DNA of 64,000 bases from Cycas panzhihuaensis. Lineage: Eukaryota; Cycadophyta. The first letter of the stretch is position 1, and every line of letters starts with the position of its first letter. The stretch lies in the NCBI GenBank assembly GCA_023213395.1, contig CM041465.1, positions 50,537,741 to 50,601,740 on the forward strand, in the 5' to 3' direction. The notes under the pieces are model-generated. The model did no database searches. It worked only from the letters and a program-made list of their open reading frames with translations, and was not told the origin of the DNA. Both the position numbers and the translations under genes were made by a program. This document shows positions 9,922-22,680 of the stretch, piece after piece.

Positions 9922-11265
9922 AATACCCTCTCTTAATGTTTTATCAGTTCCAGGCCAAGTCGGTCCTGAAAGAATGGAAACTTCTCTCTTGATAATGATT
10001 TTATGAAAATGTTGGCAACTTGGATATTTGTGGTGCAATGAATTAGCTCCAATTCCTTGTTTTGAATCTTTTTCCTTATGAAGCGATGATGGCCTTCTAT
10101 ACGCTTTGTTTTGGCATGAAAGACTAGATTCTTCGTCAACTTGATTGTATTTTGATTGTCACAGTAGAGAGTTGTTGGTCCATCTTGTTCTTGTTTTAGC
10201 TCCCTTAGTAATTGTCTAATCCAAATAGCTTCACAGTTAGCACTTACTATTGCTTTGTATTCATCTTCAGTGGAAGATAAATGCAACAGTTGGTTGTTTC
10301 TTGCTACTCCAAGAAATAACTGCTGAACCAAGTGAGAAACAATAGTCTATGGTGGATTTTTTGTCTCCTTTGTCACTTGCCAAATCAGAATCACTAAAAC
10401 CAAGCAGTTTCGTTTTTTCAAATTTTGCATATTTTAGTCTTAGGTTTGAAGTACCTTTCAAATATCTGAGAATTCTCTTTGTTGCATTCAAGTAAGATAG
10501 CTTTGGTTCTTGCATGAATTTGGAAATCACTCCAATAGAATATGAGATATTTGGCCTAGTGGCACTGAGATAAATTAAACTTCCTACCAATTTTCTATAC
10601 AATTGGGTATCTACAACTTGACCATCATCATCTTTTGTCAAGGAGCATCCTGTTTCCATAGGTGTGATACAATTGTTGCAATTTTCCATCTTGAATTTTG
10701 CAAGTAAACTTTTCACATATTTTGATTGACATAAAAAAATGAAGTAATTTTTTTTGCTCTACCTCAATTCCAAGATAATAATGTAAGAGACCAAGATTAG
10801 TCATTTCAAACACCTTTTCAAATTGATTCTTTATAAATGAGATAGAGTTAGTGTCACTTCCTGTCAAAATCATGTCATCCACATACAATTATTATGGATA
10901 TTAAATTTTTGTTGATCTTGATATATAAATTCGGGTCAGATTCACATTTTTGAAAACGATTTTGAATAAGATACTCTGGTCCAATCTATTATATCAAGCT
11001 CTCAGGACTTGTTTTAGACCATACAATGCTTTTTTCAACTTGCATACAAGATGTTCTTCTCTTGGTTTTGAATATCCTGCTGGCTGTGTCACGTACACTT
11101 CTTTTTTAATTCACCATTCAAAAAGGCACTCGTTATATCAAGTTGATAAATTTTCCACCCTTATTGAGCTGCTAAGCCTATCACTGATCTCATAGTATTC
11201 AATTTGGCAACTAGTGAGAAGGTTTCATCATAATCTATTTTAGTTGTCTACGTATACCCCTTGGT
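9922..11265 (-). pseudogene. Copia RT and RNase H remnant
   Basis: Read on the minus strand from 11265 down, it begins in the RT (DYDETFSLVAKLNT near 11220). It continues with GYSKPREEHLVCKLKKALYGL near 11030-11090 and the catalytic LYVDDMILTGSD near 10855-10890. The connection region (RLVGSLIYLSATRP-like) is near 10560-10620, followed by RNase H (DGPTTLYCDNQNTIKLTKN near 10130-10180). Coding ends near 9933. Stops and frameshifts are present. Everything upstream of the RT was cut off by the + strand Copia whose LTR starts at 11266. Confidence 0.85.
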
Positions 11266-11793
11266 TGTTAAACTTTATGTTTACATGTTCAGCAATGTAC
11301 CTTGTAATATTTCATTATTTGTATTTTATGTAAGGTTGACTTCTCACTTAAGTGATAAAGTGCACACCCACATTCTTTCTAAGGACATAATATTGTAACT
11401 TAAGGGCCAAAGTGACCTTTATGCACTTTTTTTCATAAGAGAGCCCAAAAGACACTTGTCCTACATGCAAAAGGTGTAGCTTGGATGTTTGACACTTATC
11501 AAATATCAAGCCCCTTATGTCTCTCTTCCAACTTTATATATTGAGACCAATTTTCATGTATTTCATATGGAGAGTGAGTAGTACTGTTATATTGCAAGTT
11601 TGTTAATCAAGCATTCATTCTTATTTGGAGATTGGACCAATTCCTTCTTTTTCATATTGGTATTTTTATGCTTATGTTTGCTTATAGTGCAATTCAATAT
11701 TTGTTTTCATAGATGTTAATCATCTCATTTACAAGCAGATCTTTTCTCTCCTTAAGATCTTTAAGTTCATAGGCTTAATGCCCATTTCTAACA
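11266..11793 (+). repeat. 5' LTR of the + Copia element
   Basis: 528 bp, TGTTAAACTT...CATTTCTAACA, ending two bases before the PBS. The reverse complement of 19837-20363 (527 bp) is clearly related at both ends and within (ACTTAAGTGATAAAG, ACATTCTTTCTAAG), but noticeably diverged. Confidence 0.85.
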
Positions 11794-11795
11794 TT

Positions 11796-11806
11796 TGGTA
11801 TCAAAG
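11796..11806 (+). promoter_or_regulatory. Primer-binding site of the + Copia element
   Basis: TGGTATCAAAG, a variant of the initiator-Met tRNA complement, follows the LTR after two bases. Confidence 0.8.
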
Positions 11807-13689
11807 TAGCTGAGAAGAGTCTTTTCTACTTTTTTTTTTTAGATTTGTGAGAGGGTACCAAACCATTGGTGACAACCTTCACTCTATGAAGGTGATCCAA
11901 GGCTTGTTTGGCCAAGGTTTTGCAGTTTTTAGCATTTTAAGGTTATTTGCAGGCTGTTGATCTTTGATTTCATGCTCTGAAAATTTTTTTCAAACTTATT
12001 TTCCAGGTGCAACACTAATTGTTGTTAAAAAATAGTGTTTCTTGTTGATTTTCTCTATTAAAAAATTAAATTTTGTAGAAGAAAGGCAGATCTAAGGAGT
12101 TTGATTGTGTTTTTTGCTGTAAATCAATCTTCCATCTACTTCTTTCTACCTACAATTGACATGCAACAACTTTCACTCTGTTCTGGGTGGATTTATCACT
12201 AATTTTAGTGATTTTCACTTCAAAAAATTGCTTCTTCTATTCATTTCTCCTTGCAGACTGAGTGTTGGCCAGATCAGACACCATCTACAGGTGCTATAAC
12301 ATCATAAGACAATTCTTAAAGCTTTGAGTTTGGTTTTTAGACCCTCTTTTGTTATACGGCCAACCATGCAAACTCCATGACTATGCACCCAACATAAAGC
12401 TTCATTCTCTTCGTTTTCATGGCAGAAAGTATCAATCGCCACCAAATTTCAAGAATATCATTGTCTGCCCCATACTGAGGCACCCCTGAAATTTTAACTT
12501 GATCTGAGCTCTGTATGGTGAGATACAAATGATTTGACCTCCACGCAGACGCGCATCCGTCGCCATTTCAATTTTTTTTCAACATTTTCATTTTTGAACT
12601 ATATTGATACAACTTTATGTTATATCATTTAGTATATGCTTTAGAACATTCATTTTTATATAATTTTTTATTCTAAGGTTATTTTTTATTTAAGTGATTT
12701 CACTTTATTTAATCACTTTTATATCAAATTTCATCATTTTCTTTATTTTTTTAAGTTCATTAATACATAAAAAAATTTGCAAATGTATTTTTGACTTAAA
12801 AAAAGAGTGATTTATTGATATTTTGTACTTCAAAGTGAAAATTTCACATTTTAAGTGATTTTTTTTAAGGCTCCTTGCGAGGTGACCTTAATGCCCTAGT
12901 CATTAGAGGGGTTAAAATTCACTTTTTTAATAAAATCACTTATTTTTTTGAAGGTTACTTAGGACTATTTAAAGTCCTAATACATTGGTGGTGCTTGTTT
13001 ACTTTTGCAAGTTGTTGTTTTTCACCATTAAAGTGGTTATTTTTTATTAAAAGGAACCCACTTGAAGCATTACATCAAGCAAGCTCTTTGTTTTACTTGG
13101 ATACTTAAACACTTTTTTTGCTATTTTAAGTGCTCTTGAAAACACTTAATGTGTTACTTTTGATGTACTTATTTGCTTCTTTTTGAAGCCTCATTTGTAA
13201 GATTTTTTTATCAAGTAAAATTTACTTAAAGTCAACTTAAGTTCCTTAAAAATTTGACTTTAAAGTCTTGTGGGAGAGGCTTGAAAAAGGTTAAGTCCTT
13301 GTTTCTATAATCTCAAGTTTGGTGTATTTTCTAAGGGACCAACCAACTGTACGTTCAGTGCACAACAATTAAGATTTCTTGGGAAAAAGGAAGTTCGAAA
13401 AGGGTGTTATTGGGGCTGTGAATTCCAAGGAAAGCATGGTACATCCATGCAGATCAACCCTACCTACCTTGTTCTAGATTTGACTTGGTCAACTATTAAA
13501 TCTACTTAAAGATTAGTGTTGGGCCAACTCTTTAGCCTAGTCCTCCACCCTTCGTCATTCTCTTCTACTGTTGGATTTTTAGTAAGATCAGGGCTGTTGG
13601 TTTGTTAGAAGGTGGAACTTAAGTGACAAAAGATTTGAGTTTTCAAGTTCATCTACTAGTTTCAAGATTTTTAAAACAACTTTAACATC
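11807..13689 (+). other. Long AT-rich leader of the + Copia element
   Basis: About 1.9 kb between PBS and gag without convincing coding sequence. Its right part (about 12850-13660) is related to the leader of the opposite-strand copy (24140-25020), for example the GAGGTGACC...GCCCTAG segment near 12880. The element family therefore has a long leader by nature. Confidence 0.6.
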
Positions 13690-14580
13690 ATGATTGCAAT
13701 TAACATGTTTAATGCATGCACCATCAAGTTAACTAGTCAAGATAATTATTAAATTAACTAGTCAAGATAATTATCAAGTTAACTAGTCAAGATAATTATC
13801 ATGAATGAATTTTGAGGATTTGTTTCTAGTAAGAACTCCAAACTTGTACCTGTGCAAAGTCACTGATGAGAATGTCATTGTTTAGCTTGATCTAGTTCTT
13901 GTTGTTGCTTGGGAAGTTAAGGATGAGATTGCCTTAGCATTTTTACATATGATTGGTGATGTAAATGTAGATCAAAATATTGCTTGTGTCAAAACATCTA
14001 AAGAAGCATGGGATATTTTATGCTCTTTGTATGAAAGGCGAGTTAAAGCTCGCATTATGATGATTAAAGTTAAATTGTGCTCTTTGAAGTTTGTAAAGTC
14101 AATGTCGGCATTTTTTTTTACTATCAAAGATATTTGTAATGAGTTGAATACTCTAGGAAAACCTGTTTCTAGAGATGAGCTTGTAATGACAACATTGCAT
14201 GCATTGCCAAAAAATTTCATTGGATTCATTTAATCCATTATTAGAGATCGCACATTAGTTTCTGTAACTTTCAATCAACTTGAAAGTTTACTCCTTCGAG
14301 AGGAACAAAATTTACATGAGAGAGAAAGAAGAACCATCAACATTAGAAGCATTCACAGCGAAGCTCAAGGCCAAACAAGGTTTCAAACCATCATTTCAAA
14401 AGCAATTTGGTAACATGAACATTAGCACATCTAAGACCAATATAATCTGTCATTATTGTGGTAAAGTAAGCCACTGTTTCTGAATAGAAAAAGAAGCAAT
14501 CAGATCTACAACAGTCTTGTCAATAGTAGCCACGTCAGCAACAATTTCAATAACAGCAATAATATGAATCCCCTAGACTA
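13690..14580 (+). pseudogene. Copia gag with a tandem triplication near its start
   Basis: The ATG at 13690 opens MIAINMFNACTIKLTSQDNY, equivalent to the gag start of the minus copy at 24139. A 25-bp unit is then present three times (about 13726-13800) and shifts the frame. The remainder (13949-14480) shows the UBN2 region (TSKEAWDILCSLYERR) and one zinc knuckle (CHYCGKVSHC near 14450), but contains stops. Confidence 0.85.
13726..13800 (+). repeat. Three tandem copies of a 25-bp unit in gag
   Basis: The unit AAGTTAACTAGTCAAGATAATTATC occurs three times head to tail with one or two differences; the related element at 24060-24139 has only one copy. Since 25 is not a multiple of 3, each extra copy shifts the reading frame. 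Confidence 0.85.
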
Positions 14581-14585
14581 AATCG

Positions 14586-15250
14586 ATGTGTTTTTTAAGG
14601 AGGGCAAAGGAGAAGGGGGGCTTTAGAGATGGCAATCAACGCCACACAAATCAATTTGCAGATGAAGATAAGATGTTTTGTGCTTATCATAATTCTGAAA
14701 TTGATAACACATGGATCATTGACTCAGGGGCATCTTGGCACATGACATGTAGTGAAGAACTACTTTATGACATCAAATAAGGAAGAGAGAAAACTGTTAC
14801 ATTTGGTAACAACGAATCTGTGAAGATTTTTGGCATAGGCAAGATTGGCTTATTTCATTCATCTGCCAACCTTTCTTCCACATTTCCCATTAGAGATGCC
14901 TATCTAATACCCTCAATGGAAAAGAGTCTCTTATCTGTTAGTCACTTGGACAAACAACACATGAATATTTTATTGAAAAGTGGGAAATACATAATCAATG
15001 ACAAGCATGATCGAGTGATAGCCATTGGTGATGAGGACCATCGACTTTACAAAATGGATGCATCAAATATAACACTTGACATTGTTTATTCTGTCACACA
15101 ATCTATGTCAAAGGATCAACTTTGGCATCAACGCCTAGGCCACTTGAGCCTAGATAATATCAAGATGATGGTTACTAAAAACATGGTGCATGGGCTTCCA
15201 AGGATATCTGGAACAAAGTGTCTTTGTGAAGCTTGTATTATGGGGACTTA
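14586..15250 (+). pseudogene. Copia protease and GAG-pre-integrase region
   Basis: The protease motif TWIIDSGASWHMT (catalytic DSGA near 14720) is intact. Further on are EKSLLSVSHLDKQHMNIL and the GAG-pre-integrase DQLWHQRLGHLSLDNIK with the KCLCEACIMGT zinc-binding end near 15215-15250. A stop at about 14778 separates protease from the next segment. Confidence 0.87.
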
Positions 15251-16220
15251 GCATAGATAGCCTTTTCCTAAAGGCAATTTTTGGCGTGCATCATAACCCT
15301 TGCATCTGATCCATTCAGATTCATGTGGACCCATGTCCACGACATCTTTTGGAGGCCCTTTGTACTACATTTCCTTCATAGATGGCTTTTCACATAAAGT
15401 TTGTGTCTATTTCATCAAGTAAAAGTTTGATGCATTTCAAAAGTTCAAGGAATTTAAACTGGAAGTGGAAAATGAATCTGGATACTTAATCAAAATCTTG
15501 AGATTAGATAATGGAGGTGAATTTACCTCAAAGAAATTCATTTAATTCTGCAAGGATCATGGGATTAAGAGACAACTCACTACTCCTCATACTCCTCAAC
15601 AAAATGGAGTTTCTGAGTGAATGAATAGAACTTTGGCAAATAAAGCCAAAGCAATGATGTATGCTAAAGGACTACCTCGTTCCTATTGGGTGGAAGTATT
15701 CCACACAACAACCTATGTGGCAAACAGGAGTCCTATTTCAGCAGTCATTGACATCACACCAGAGGAGGCTTGGTCTGGCAGAGAGCCAATAGTTAGCCAT
15801 TTGAAGACCTTTGGGTGCACTGCTTATAGGCACATTCCCCATCATCAAAGATCAAAGTTAGATAAAAATAGTCTCAAATGTATTTTTGTAGGCTATAGTG
15901 TTCACAACAAGGCATATAAGCTATATGATTCCATTGCTAAGAAAATGCATCTTTCAAGAGATGTAACCTTTGTTGAAGAAGACAATAAGGAGTTGGAATC
16001 TGCTTCCATCCAACCTCCTATTGAAAAAGGTAAGCAAATTGTTGAGGATTTTCTTCCCTCACAATCATTTATACCATGTACATCTTATGTTCCTGTTGTT
16101 TCTATTTCAACTCCATCTACTTCAAATTTAGCTCCACTTGACCCTATCTCTTCTTCAATTGATCAACGTTTACAACCAGAGGGTATTGAGGTTGAAGTTA
16201 CTTGTATATATGTTACCTAA
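15251..16220 (+). pseudogene. Copia integrase
   Basis: The integrase starts at HSDSCGPMSTTSFGGPLYYISF near 15310-15380. It has the second acidic residue in RLDNGGEFTSK near 15505 and the glutamate region in TPQQNGVSE near 15595-15620. The open part 15621-16220 carries MNRTLANKAKAMMYAKGLP and the CFVGY-like C-terminal motif CIFVGYSVHNKAYKLYD. At least four stops lie in the first half, so it cannot encode an active protein. Confidence 0.87.
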
Positions 16221-16278
16221 ATGGTATACACAGACAATACAGGATAGTTAGATCATAAAAAGAAAATGTCCATCCAAG

Positions 16279-17350
16279 ATGAGACAACAAACCAATTATG
16301 CACTTATGGCTGAAGTGCTTTGTGTTGATGAGCCTTCTACTTTTGAGGAGGCATATAAAAATGAAAATTGGAAGGTTTTCATAGATGAAGAGATCCATTC
16401 TATTGAAAAGAATAGAACATGGGATTTGGTGGAATTGCCTAAAAACAAACAGGCAATCAGTTGCAAATGGGTTTATAAAACCAAATTCTACTCTAATGGT
16501 TCACCTAAGCGTCAGAAGGCTTGACTTATTGCAAAGGGATTCAAACAAAAGGAAGACATTGAATATGATGAGACCTTTGCACCAATTGCAAACATAAATA
16601 CCATTAGATTCATTTTGGCCTTAACTATTTAATGCAAATGGCCAATCTACCAGATGGACGTGAAGAGTGCCTTTATCAACGACGATCTTTAAGAGGACGT
16701 ATATTTGGAGCAACCTCTTAGTTACATTGTACAAGGCAAAGAGCATTTATTTTATTGCCTTAAAAAGGTTTTTTATGGCTTAAAACAAGCCCCTAGAGCA
16801 TGGTACTAAAAAATCGATGATTATTTTTTAAGACATGGATATCATCGATCCACATCAGATATTAACTTATACATAAAAGTTAAGGAGGACCATGTAATTT
16901 TTATTGTCTTGTATGTTGACGTAGTGATCACTAGAAATAACACTAAGATGATAGAAATTTTTCAAGGTGACCTTAAGAGAAGTTTGGAGATGATTGATCT
17001 TGGACTTCTCCATTATTTCTTAGGCTTGGAGGTATGGCAACAACCAAGTCATATCTTCATCTCTCAAGCAAAATATTCTTGAGACATATTGCAAGGTTTT
17101 AGAATGTGAGACTACAAACCAACATCTACACCTATGGAGAATGGCACAAAACTGACACTTAATGAGGAAACAGAACCAACAAATCCCACCTTTTATCGAC
17201 AACTAGTTGATAGCCTAATCTACCTCACCAATAATAGACTTGACATTTTATTTGTTGTTGGAATTTGTTCTAGGTATATGTCTCAATTGAATCAGAAACA
17301 TTGGAATGCAACAAAGCGTATACTGAGATACATCAAAGGCATAATGATGG
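16279..17350 (+). pseudogene. Copia reverse transcriptase with altered YVDD box
   Basis: The RT order is intact: WDLVELPKNKQAISCKWVYK (16425-16480), DVKSAFINDDL (near 16660), LKKVFYGLKQAPRAWY (near 16760-16805), LYVDVVIT (near 16912), LGLLHYFLGLEV (near 17000) and STPMENG (near 17125). The catalytic YVDD has become YVDV, which removes a metal-binding aspartate. Several stops are present. The homologous element on the other strand keeps YVDD at about 21303-21330. Confidence 0.87.
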
Positions 17351-17999
17351 TCTACGACACTGCTCTTCACAATGATGGGACACGTCATGACGCAACTCAC
17401 ATGCAAACACCTATTCTTTTCAACCCACTTTGATCTGTAAGCAGGATCAGTCACATCATCTTGTTCTAATGCCAAGTTGAAATCATGGATATCAAACAAG
17501 TAATTGGAATACGTCTTCTCTCTTAATGATGAAAGGAGATGAATACATATTTATAATTGTGTCTACCTCTAACTCCTCCAACCATAATTGGCAACCGTTT
17601 CACCTACCAGTTAGGCATTACATATAAAGATGTACATAAACACACTTAAAGACTTGACACAACACTTCTGTTATACCTTTGACAATAACATTAACGCTAA
17701 TCTATAGACCATGACATAATAACCCTTTAGGACTACAACATTAATACCCCTTAGACATAATATTCTCCTAGACACATTAAACATTAACTCTTAACAGGAA
17801 CTAACTCAGAGATGAAATCAACCATTCTTCCTCATAGATTAAAGGAGAGGAGAACCTCTCATATATATACATATATCATGATTACAATAGAGGGCCCATG
17901 TATGTGGGCCACTTGTCAACACAAAATAAAAGAGGGGTTGATGACACACGACCCTCAACAATAACTTAAGAGCTTTTAGAGATTAAACATTAACATCCC
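17351..17999 (-). other. Unassigned stretch, probably including the 3' LTR of the next Copia fragment
   Basis: Similarity to the + Copia stops near 17350. The right end reads AAACATTAACA followed by TCCCCTCTT, i.e. on the minus strand a purine tract AAGAGGGGA directly before an LTR starting TGTTAATG. At least the last 180 bp are therefore probably an LTR. Its left end was not fixed, and what fills 17351-17800 is unknown. Confidence 0.4.
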
Positions 18000-18830
18000 C
18001 TCTTAATGTTTTATCCTTTGTTCTGAACTCTTAACAATCTTCGAAGGTAGTGGAATCTGTCTCTTCCCAATGGTTTGGTGAAGATGCCTACAAGACAATG
18101 CTCGTTGTTGCAGTGTTGAAGATCAATCTCTTTGGCTTCAACTTTCTCACGAATGAAATGATGATGAACTTCAATATGTTTTGTTCTTGCATGGTAGACT
18201 AGATTCTTTGTCTATTTGATCGCACTTTGGTTATCACAAAATACTGGAGTGGATTTAGATATTTCCTGATTTAAGACTTTGCTCAATTATTTGGACCAAA
18301 TTGCTTCACAAGTGGCACTCATAGTTGCTTTGTATTTTGCCGTTGTAGACAATAAAGCAACAATTGCTTGTTTCTTACTACTCAAGGATGTTATGGTTGA
18401 TCATAAGGTGAAGCAGTACCTAAAAGTAGATTTCCTCTCATGACGGTCGCCAACCCAATCTAAATCATAGTATCCTATTAGATTAATATTAGAATTTTTG
18501 TTATATTTCAATCCCAGATCTAAAATGCCTTTGATGTACTTTAGAATTTGTTTTAGTTGCATTCCAATAAACAATCTTTGGAGCATGCCTGAATCTAGAG
18601 ATGATTCCAACAGAGTATGATATGCCCGGTCTAGTTGTTGTCAGATATATGAGACTTCCAACAAGCTGCCTATATAAAATCTCATTTACTCTTTGACTAT
18701 CTTCTTCTATTGTCAAAACACATCCTATCTCCATTGGAGTGATATTGGCATTGCAACTTTCCGTATTGAAGTAAGTATCATCCTTTCGTATCTTTGAGAC
18801 GTATATATAATTAGTCATCTTCTCTCCCTA
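18000..18830 (-). pseudogene. Copia RT end and RNase H fragment
   Basis: The minus-strand translation gives NANITPMEIGC, YRQLVGSLIYLTTTRPGISYSVGIISRF (18600-18690), then LKYIKGILDLGLKY and GYYDLDWVGDRHERKSTFRYCF (about 18410-18560). Degraded RNase H follows to 18030. The N-terminal RT, integrase and gag are missing to the right. Confidence 0.8.
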
Positions 18831-19836
18831 TCTTTGAGCTATAGGAATATATTTGTCATAGCTCTTGGTTCACTCATGAATTTATTTCCCATTTTCAAGA
18901 CTAGAATGATTTCACCATATCATAGACAACTTACAAGTATGCTTTCTCTATCCCCAAGACAACTTACAAAAATGTTTTTCCTATCTACACGACTTACAAG
19001 TATACCTTCTTTATTTTTAGAACTTTATAAAAGAACTTTTCCTTTGAACATGCTTTATTACATTTATTAGAATTAATCTTTACATTAGGTTAATGGTCGT
19101 TTAGAATCTTTAGCGAGTCGTAGGGTCATCATTGATTTGGTGACACTTGTCTAGTAGTTACATTGAGTCTATAATAGACGTGATGTGTTAGAGTGGTTAT
19201 AGGTTCATTTTGGACTATTACCAATCCCCTTTGTGTATTTGTGTACATTGGTTTGGACATATTAATTTAACCATTCTAAATGAATGAAAATCTTGTTTTG
19301 AAGGTATACCAATTCTGCCTGATAAATTGTGTTTGGATTCTTCATTGGTTTACTTACATTCATGGTTCAAATTTATACTTGGTATCAAAGTAGGTTAATT
19401 TGTAGGTTGTTAATCAAAATTTTGACATGTAGAATTGTGACGAGCTGATTTAGAGGAATTAGTAGGTGAATTTATGGCATTTATTGCCAAATATGCTATG
19501 TGGATTCATAAAATTTGTGCAAAATATTAGAGTGTTGGGATCATTTGCAGTGGGATTTTGCTTAGTGTTTTTTAATGTTTTCAATGAGAGTTTTTTGTGG
19601 CAACCAAAAAAAAAAGTTTTTGCAATGTTTTGCAATATTAAATTGTTTTTAACTTTTGTTTGAGATTTGGTCATAAGCCCCCTAGATGAAGGCCCTTGGT
19701 CACGTGGCAAGACAAGGTGCTAACGTATTTTGTGGCTTATTGAGTTGTCCATTGTTATTTCTAGGAACACATTTCTATAGTGTTTTTCATGCTATTTCAT
19801 TCTAGCAAGGTCACATGGTGTAATTTCGATTCCTTG
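18831..19836 (+). other. Probable + strand LTR end with PBS and leader of a truncated element
   Basis: At 19380-19391 the + strand reads TTGGTATCAAAG, a PBS of the type used by the neighbouring Copia elements. The preceding few hundred bases would be its LTR, though its start is not defined. From 19392 to 19836 there is AT-rich sequence with no coding similarity. The next element's LTR begins at 19837. Confidence 0.4.
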
Positions 19837-20363
19837 TGTTAGAAATGGCATTTAGCCTACATCAACGAGGATCTAGAAAGATGTTCTAATCTAGTTCTAG
19901 AATCAAGAAGATCAACACTAACAATGAAAGCTACTCAAGTAAACAAGATAAAAGATCAAAGCATGAAAGAGCATGAGCAAGATGATAAAAATATATGGAG
20001 GAGATGGAATTGGTCTAATCTTCAAATGAATATCAGTTTGATTAGAAAACTGGCAGCATAACAATACAACTCAAACTCTATATGAGATACATGAGAAATG
20101 GTCTCAATATATAGAGTTACAAAAGAAACCCAAGGTGCACAAGTGTCAAACATCCAAGCTACATGTAGGATGTGTCCTTTTGGGCTCTCAAGTGAGCAAA
20201 AGTGTATAAGGGTCATTTTGACCCTCAAGTCACAATGTTATGTCACTAAGAAAGAATGTGGATGTGTACTTTATTACTTAAGTGATAAGTCACCTCATAA
20301 AGTACAAATATACATGAAAAAAATAAAGTACATATGTTTAACATGTAAACATAAGGTTTAACA
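19837..20363 (-). repeat. 3' LTR of the minus Copia element
   Basis: 527 bp with TG...CA ends (TGTTAGAAATGG...GGTTTAACA), related to the LTR at 11266-11793 in reverse orientation. On the right it abuts a purine tract (minus AAGGGGGG, about 20364-20372). Confidence 0.85.
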
Positions 20364-20372
20364 CCCCCCTTA

Positions 20373-21900
20373 CTGTTTACAATGTTAAGTTGGACCCCTA
20401 GACCTTCTATAAATTTTATAAACTTTTTTCTACCAAGAGGCTTGGTAAAGATATCTACTTTCTGCTACTCTGTAGGTCTGTGATGGAGGTTGATCTCACC
20501 GTTCGACACATACTCTCTGATGAAATGGCGATGAACCTCGATGTGTTTGGTCTGTGCATGAAAAACTGGATTATTGGCCAACTAGAGCACACTTTGATTG
20601 TCGCAATATATCCTGGTGGGGTGATCTTGCTCAAGTCCAAGCTCTCCAAGAATCTGACGAAGTCATATAGCCTGACAAGCTGTGCTGATTGCAGCTTTGT
20701 ACTTTGCTTCCATGAATGACAAGGTAACATTGGGTTGCTTCTTGCAACTCCATGAAATGACTCCTAAACCAAGGGTAAAGTAGTAACTGAAGGTTGATCT
20801 CTGGCTATCCTAGCATCTTGGTCAATCAGAATCTAAGAACCCTTCTGAGATGAAATTTTTATTGTGAACATACTGAAGACCATGCTGCAATGTGCCTTTA
20901 ATGTGTTTCAGTATGCATTTAATTGCATTCTAATGTTTCTGATTTGGTTGAGACATGTATCTGGAGTAAATTCCAATAGAAAATGAAATATCCAGTCTAC
21001 TGTTGGTGAGGTAGATTAGGCTACCAACTAGTTGTTGAAAAAGAGTGGGATCTGCAAGTTCAACTTCTTCATTGAGAGTTAGTTTTATTCCATTCTCCAT
21101 AGGTGTATGCGCTGGTTCGCAGTCATGCATCTTAAACCGCTGCAAAATATCCTAAGAGTATTTTGCTTGGGAGATGAAGATATAATTTGGCTGTTGCCAT
21201 AGATCAAAGCCTAGAAAATAATGGAGAAGTTCAAGATCTGCTATCTCGAAGCTTCTCTTCAATTCACCTTAGAGTATCTGAATCATCTTAGTGTCATTTT
21301 CAGTGATCACTAAGTCATCAACGTACAAGACAATAAAAATGGCATGGTCCTTCCCAATTTTGATGTATAAGTTAGGATCTAATATGGATCAGTGATATCC
21401 ATGTCTTAAAAAATAATCATCGATTTTAGAGTACCATGCTTTAGGGGTTTGTTTCAAGCCATACAAAGCCTTTTTAAGGCGACAAACTATGTGTTCCTTT
21501 CCTTGTACTTTGTAACTAGGAGGTTGCTCCAAATATACCTCCTCTTGAAGATCGCCATTAAGAAAGGCGCTCTTCACGTCCATCTAAAAAATTGGCCATT
21601 TGCATTGAGTAGTTAATGCTAAGATGAGTCTGATGGTATACATGTTTGCAACAAGTGCAAAGGTCTCCTTATAATCAATGTCTTCTTTTTGTTTGAATCC
21701 CTTTACAACAAGTCGGGCCTTTTGGCGCTTGAGTGTCCCATCAAAGTGGAATTTGGTCTTGTAGACCCATTTGCAACTAATTGCCTGTTTGTGTTTAGGT
21801 AATTCTACTAAATCCTATGTTCCATTCTTTTCAATAGAATGGATTTCTTCATCCATAGCAGCCTTCCAATTTTCATTTTCCTATGCCTCCTCAAAAGTGA
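20373..21900 (-). pseudogene. Copia RT and RNase H, minus strand
   Basis: The recognisable blocks are MDVKSAFLNGDLQEEVYLEQ (near 21583), LKKALYGLKQTPKAWY, the catalytic LYVDDLVIT (about 21303-21330) and HTPMENGIKLTLNEEV and QLVGSLIYLTNSRLDISFS (20990-21110). RNase H remnants reach 20430. Coding is broken by several stops and frameshifts although the active-site motif is preserved. Confidence 0.85.
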
Positions 21901-22680
21901 AAGGTTCATCAACACATAGCACTTCAACCATAAGTGCATAATTGGTTTGCTGTTGATATTTTGATGGACGTTTTCCTTCAATAATCTGACTATTCTAAAC
22001 AGTCTGAGTATACCATTTGGGCAACGTTTTGACTGATGTAACTTGAACCTTGAGATCTTCTTGTCAGAGTGGTTGATAAACAAAAGATGTGCTAGGATCA
22101 AATGGAGCAGGTTCTGATGATGTGGAAGGATTAGCCGGTGCAGATGATGGATATGGTGTGGAAGATTAATAGGGAAGGAAGTCCTTAACAGTCTTTTTGC
22201 CCTTATCAAGAGGAGGTTGGATGGATGTTGATTCACCTCCTTTGAAGTGAATTCACCTTTATTGTCTGATCTTAGAATTTTGATTGAGTGGCCAGATTCA
22301 TTTTCCACTTTAAATTTGAATCCTTTGAACTTCTGGAATGCTTCAAATTTTTGTTTGATGAAGTACCCAAACTGTGTGAAAAGTCATCCATGAAGGAGAT
22401 GTAGTACAATGCCCCTCCAAAAGATGTCATGGACATGGGTCCACATAAATCTGAATGTATCAACTGCAAAGGATACGATGCACAACATGCTTTGCCTTTA
22501 GAGAAAAGCAATCGATATTGTGTCCCCATTATACAAGCTTCACAAAGACATTTTGATCCATAAAGTCTTGGAAGCCTATGCACCATGCTTTTGTTCACCA
22601 TCATCTTAATGTTGTCTTAAGCTTAAGTGGCCTTGATGTTGATGGCAAAGTTGCATTTTTGACATTGATTAAGTGACAAA
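21901..22680 (-). pseudogene. Copia integrase, minus strand, with internal deletion
   Basis: The GAG-pre-integrase end (KCLCEACIMGTQYR) is near 22545 and the integrase start (HSDLCGPMSMTSFGGALYYISF) near 22410-22470. SGHSIKILRSDNKGEFTSKE is near 22240-22300. After that the sequence jumps to the proline-rich C-terminal linker, so part of the core, including the glutamate region, is deleted relative to the + copy. Confidence 0.8.

Larger units (their letters stand above)
11266..17350 (+). mobile_element. Copia element, + strand, with 5' LTR; 3' end lost
   Basis: The order is 5' LTR (11266-11793), PBS, long leader (to 13689), gag, protease, integrase, RT and the start of RNase H. Coding identity breaks off near 17350 inside the region between RT and RNase H, and no 3' LTR follows. 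It inserted into the minus Copia RT remnant on its left. It is the same family as the minus-strand element at 19837-24139: LTR ends, leader and all protein domains correspond. Confidence 0.85.
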
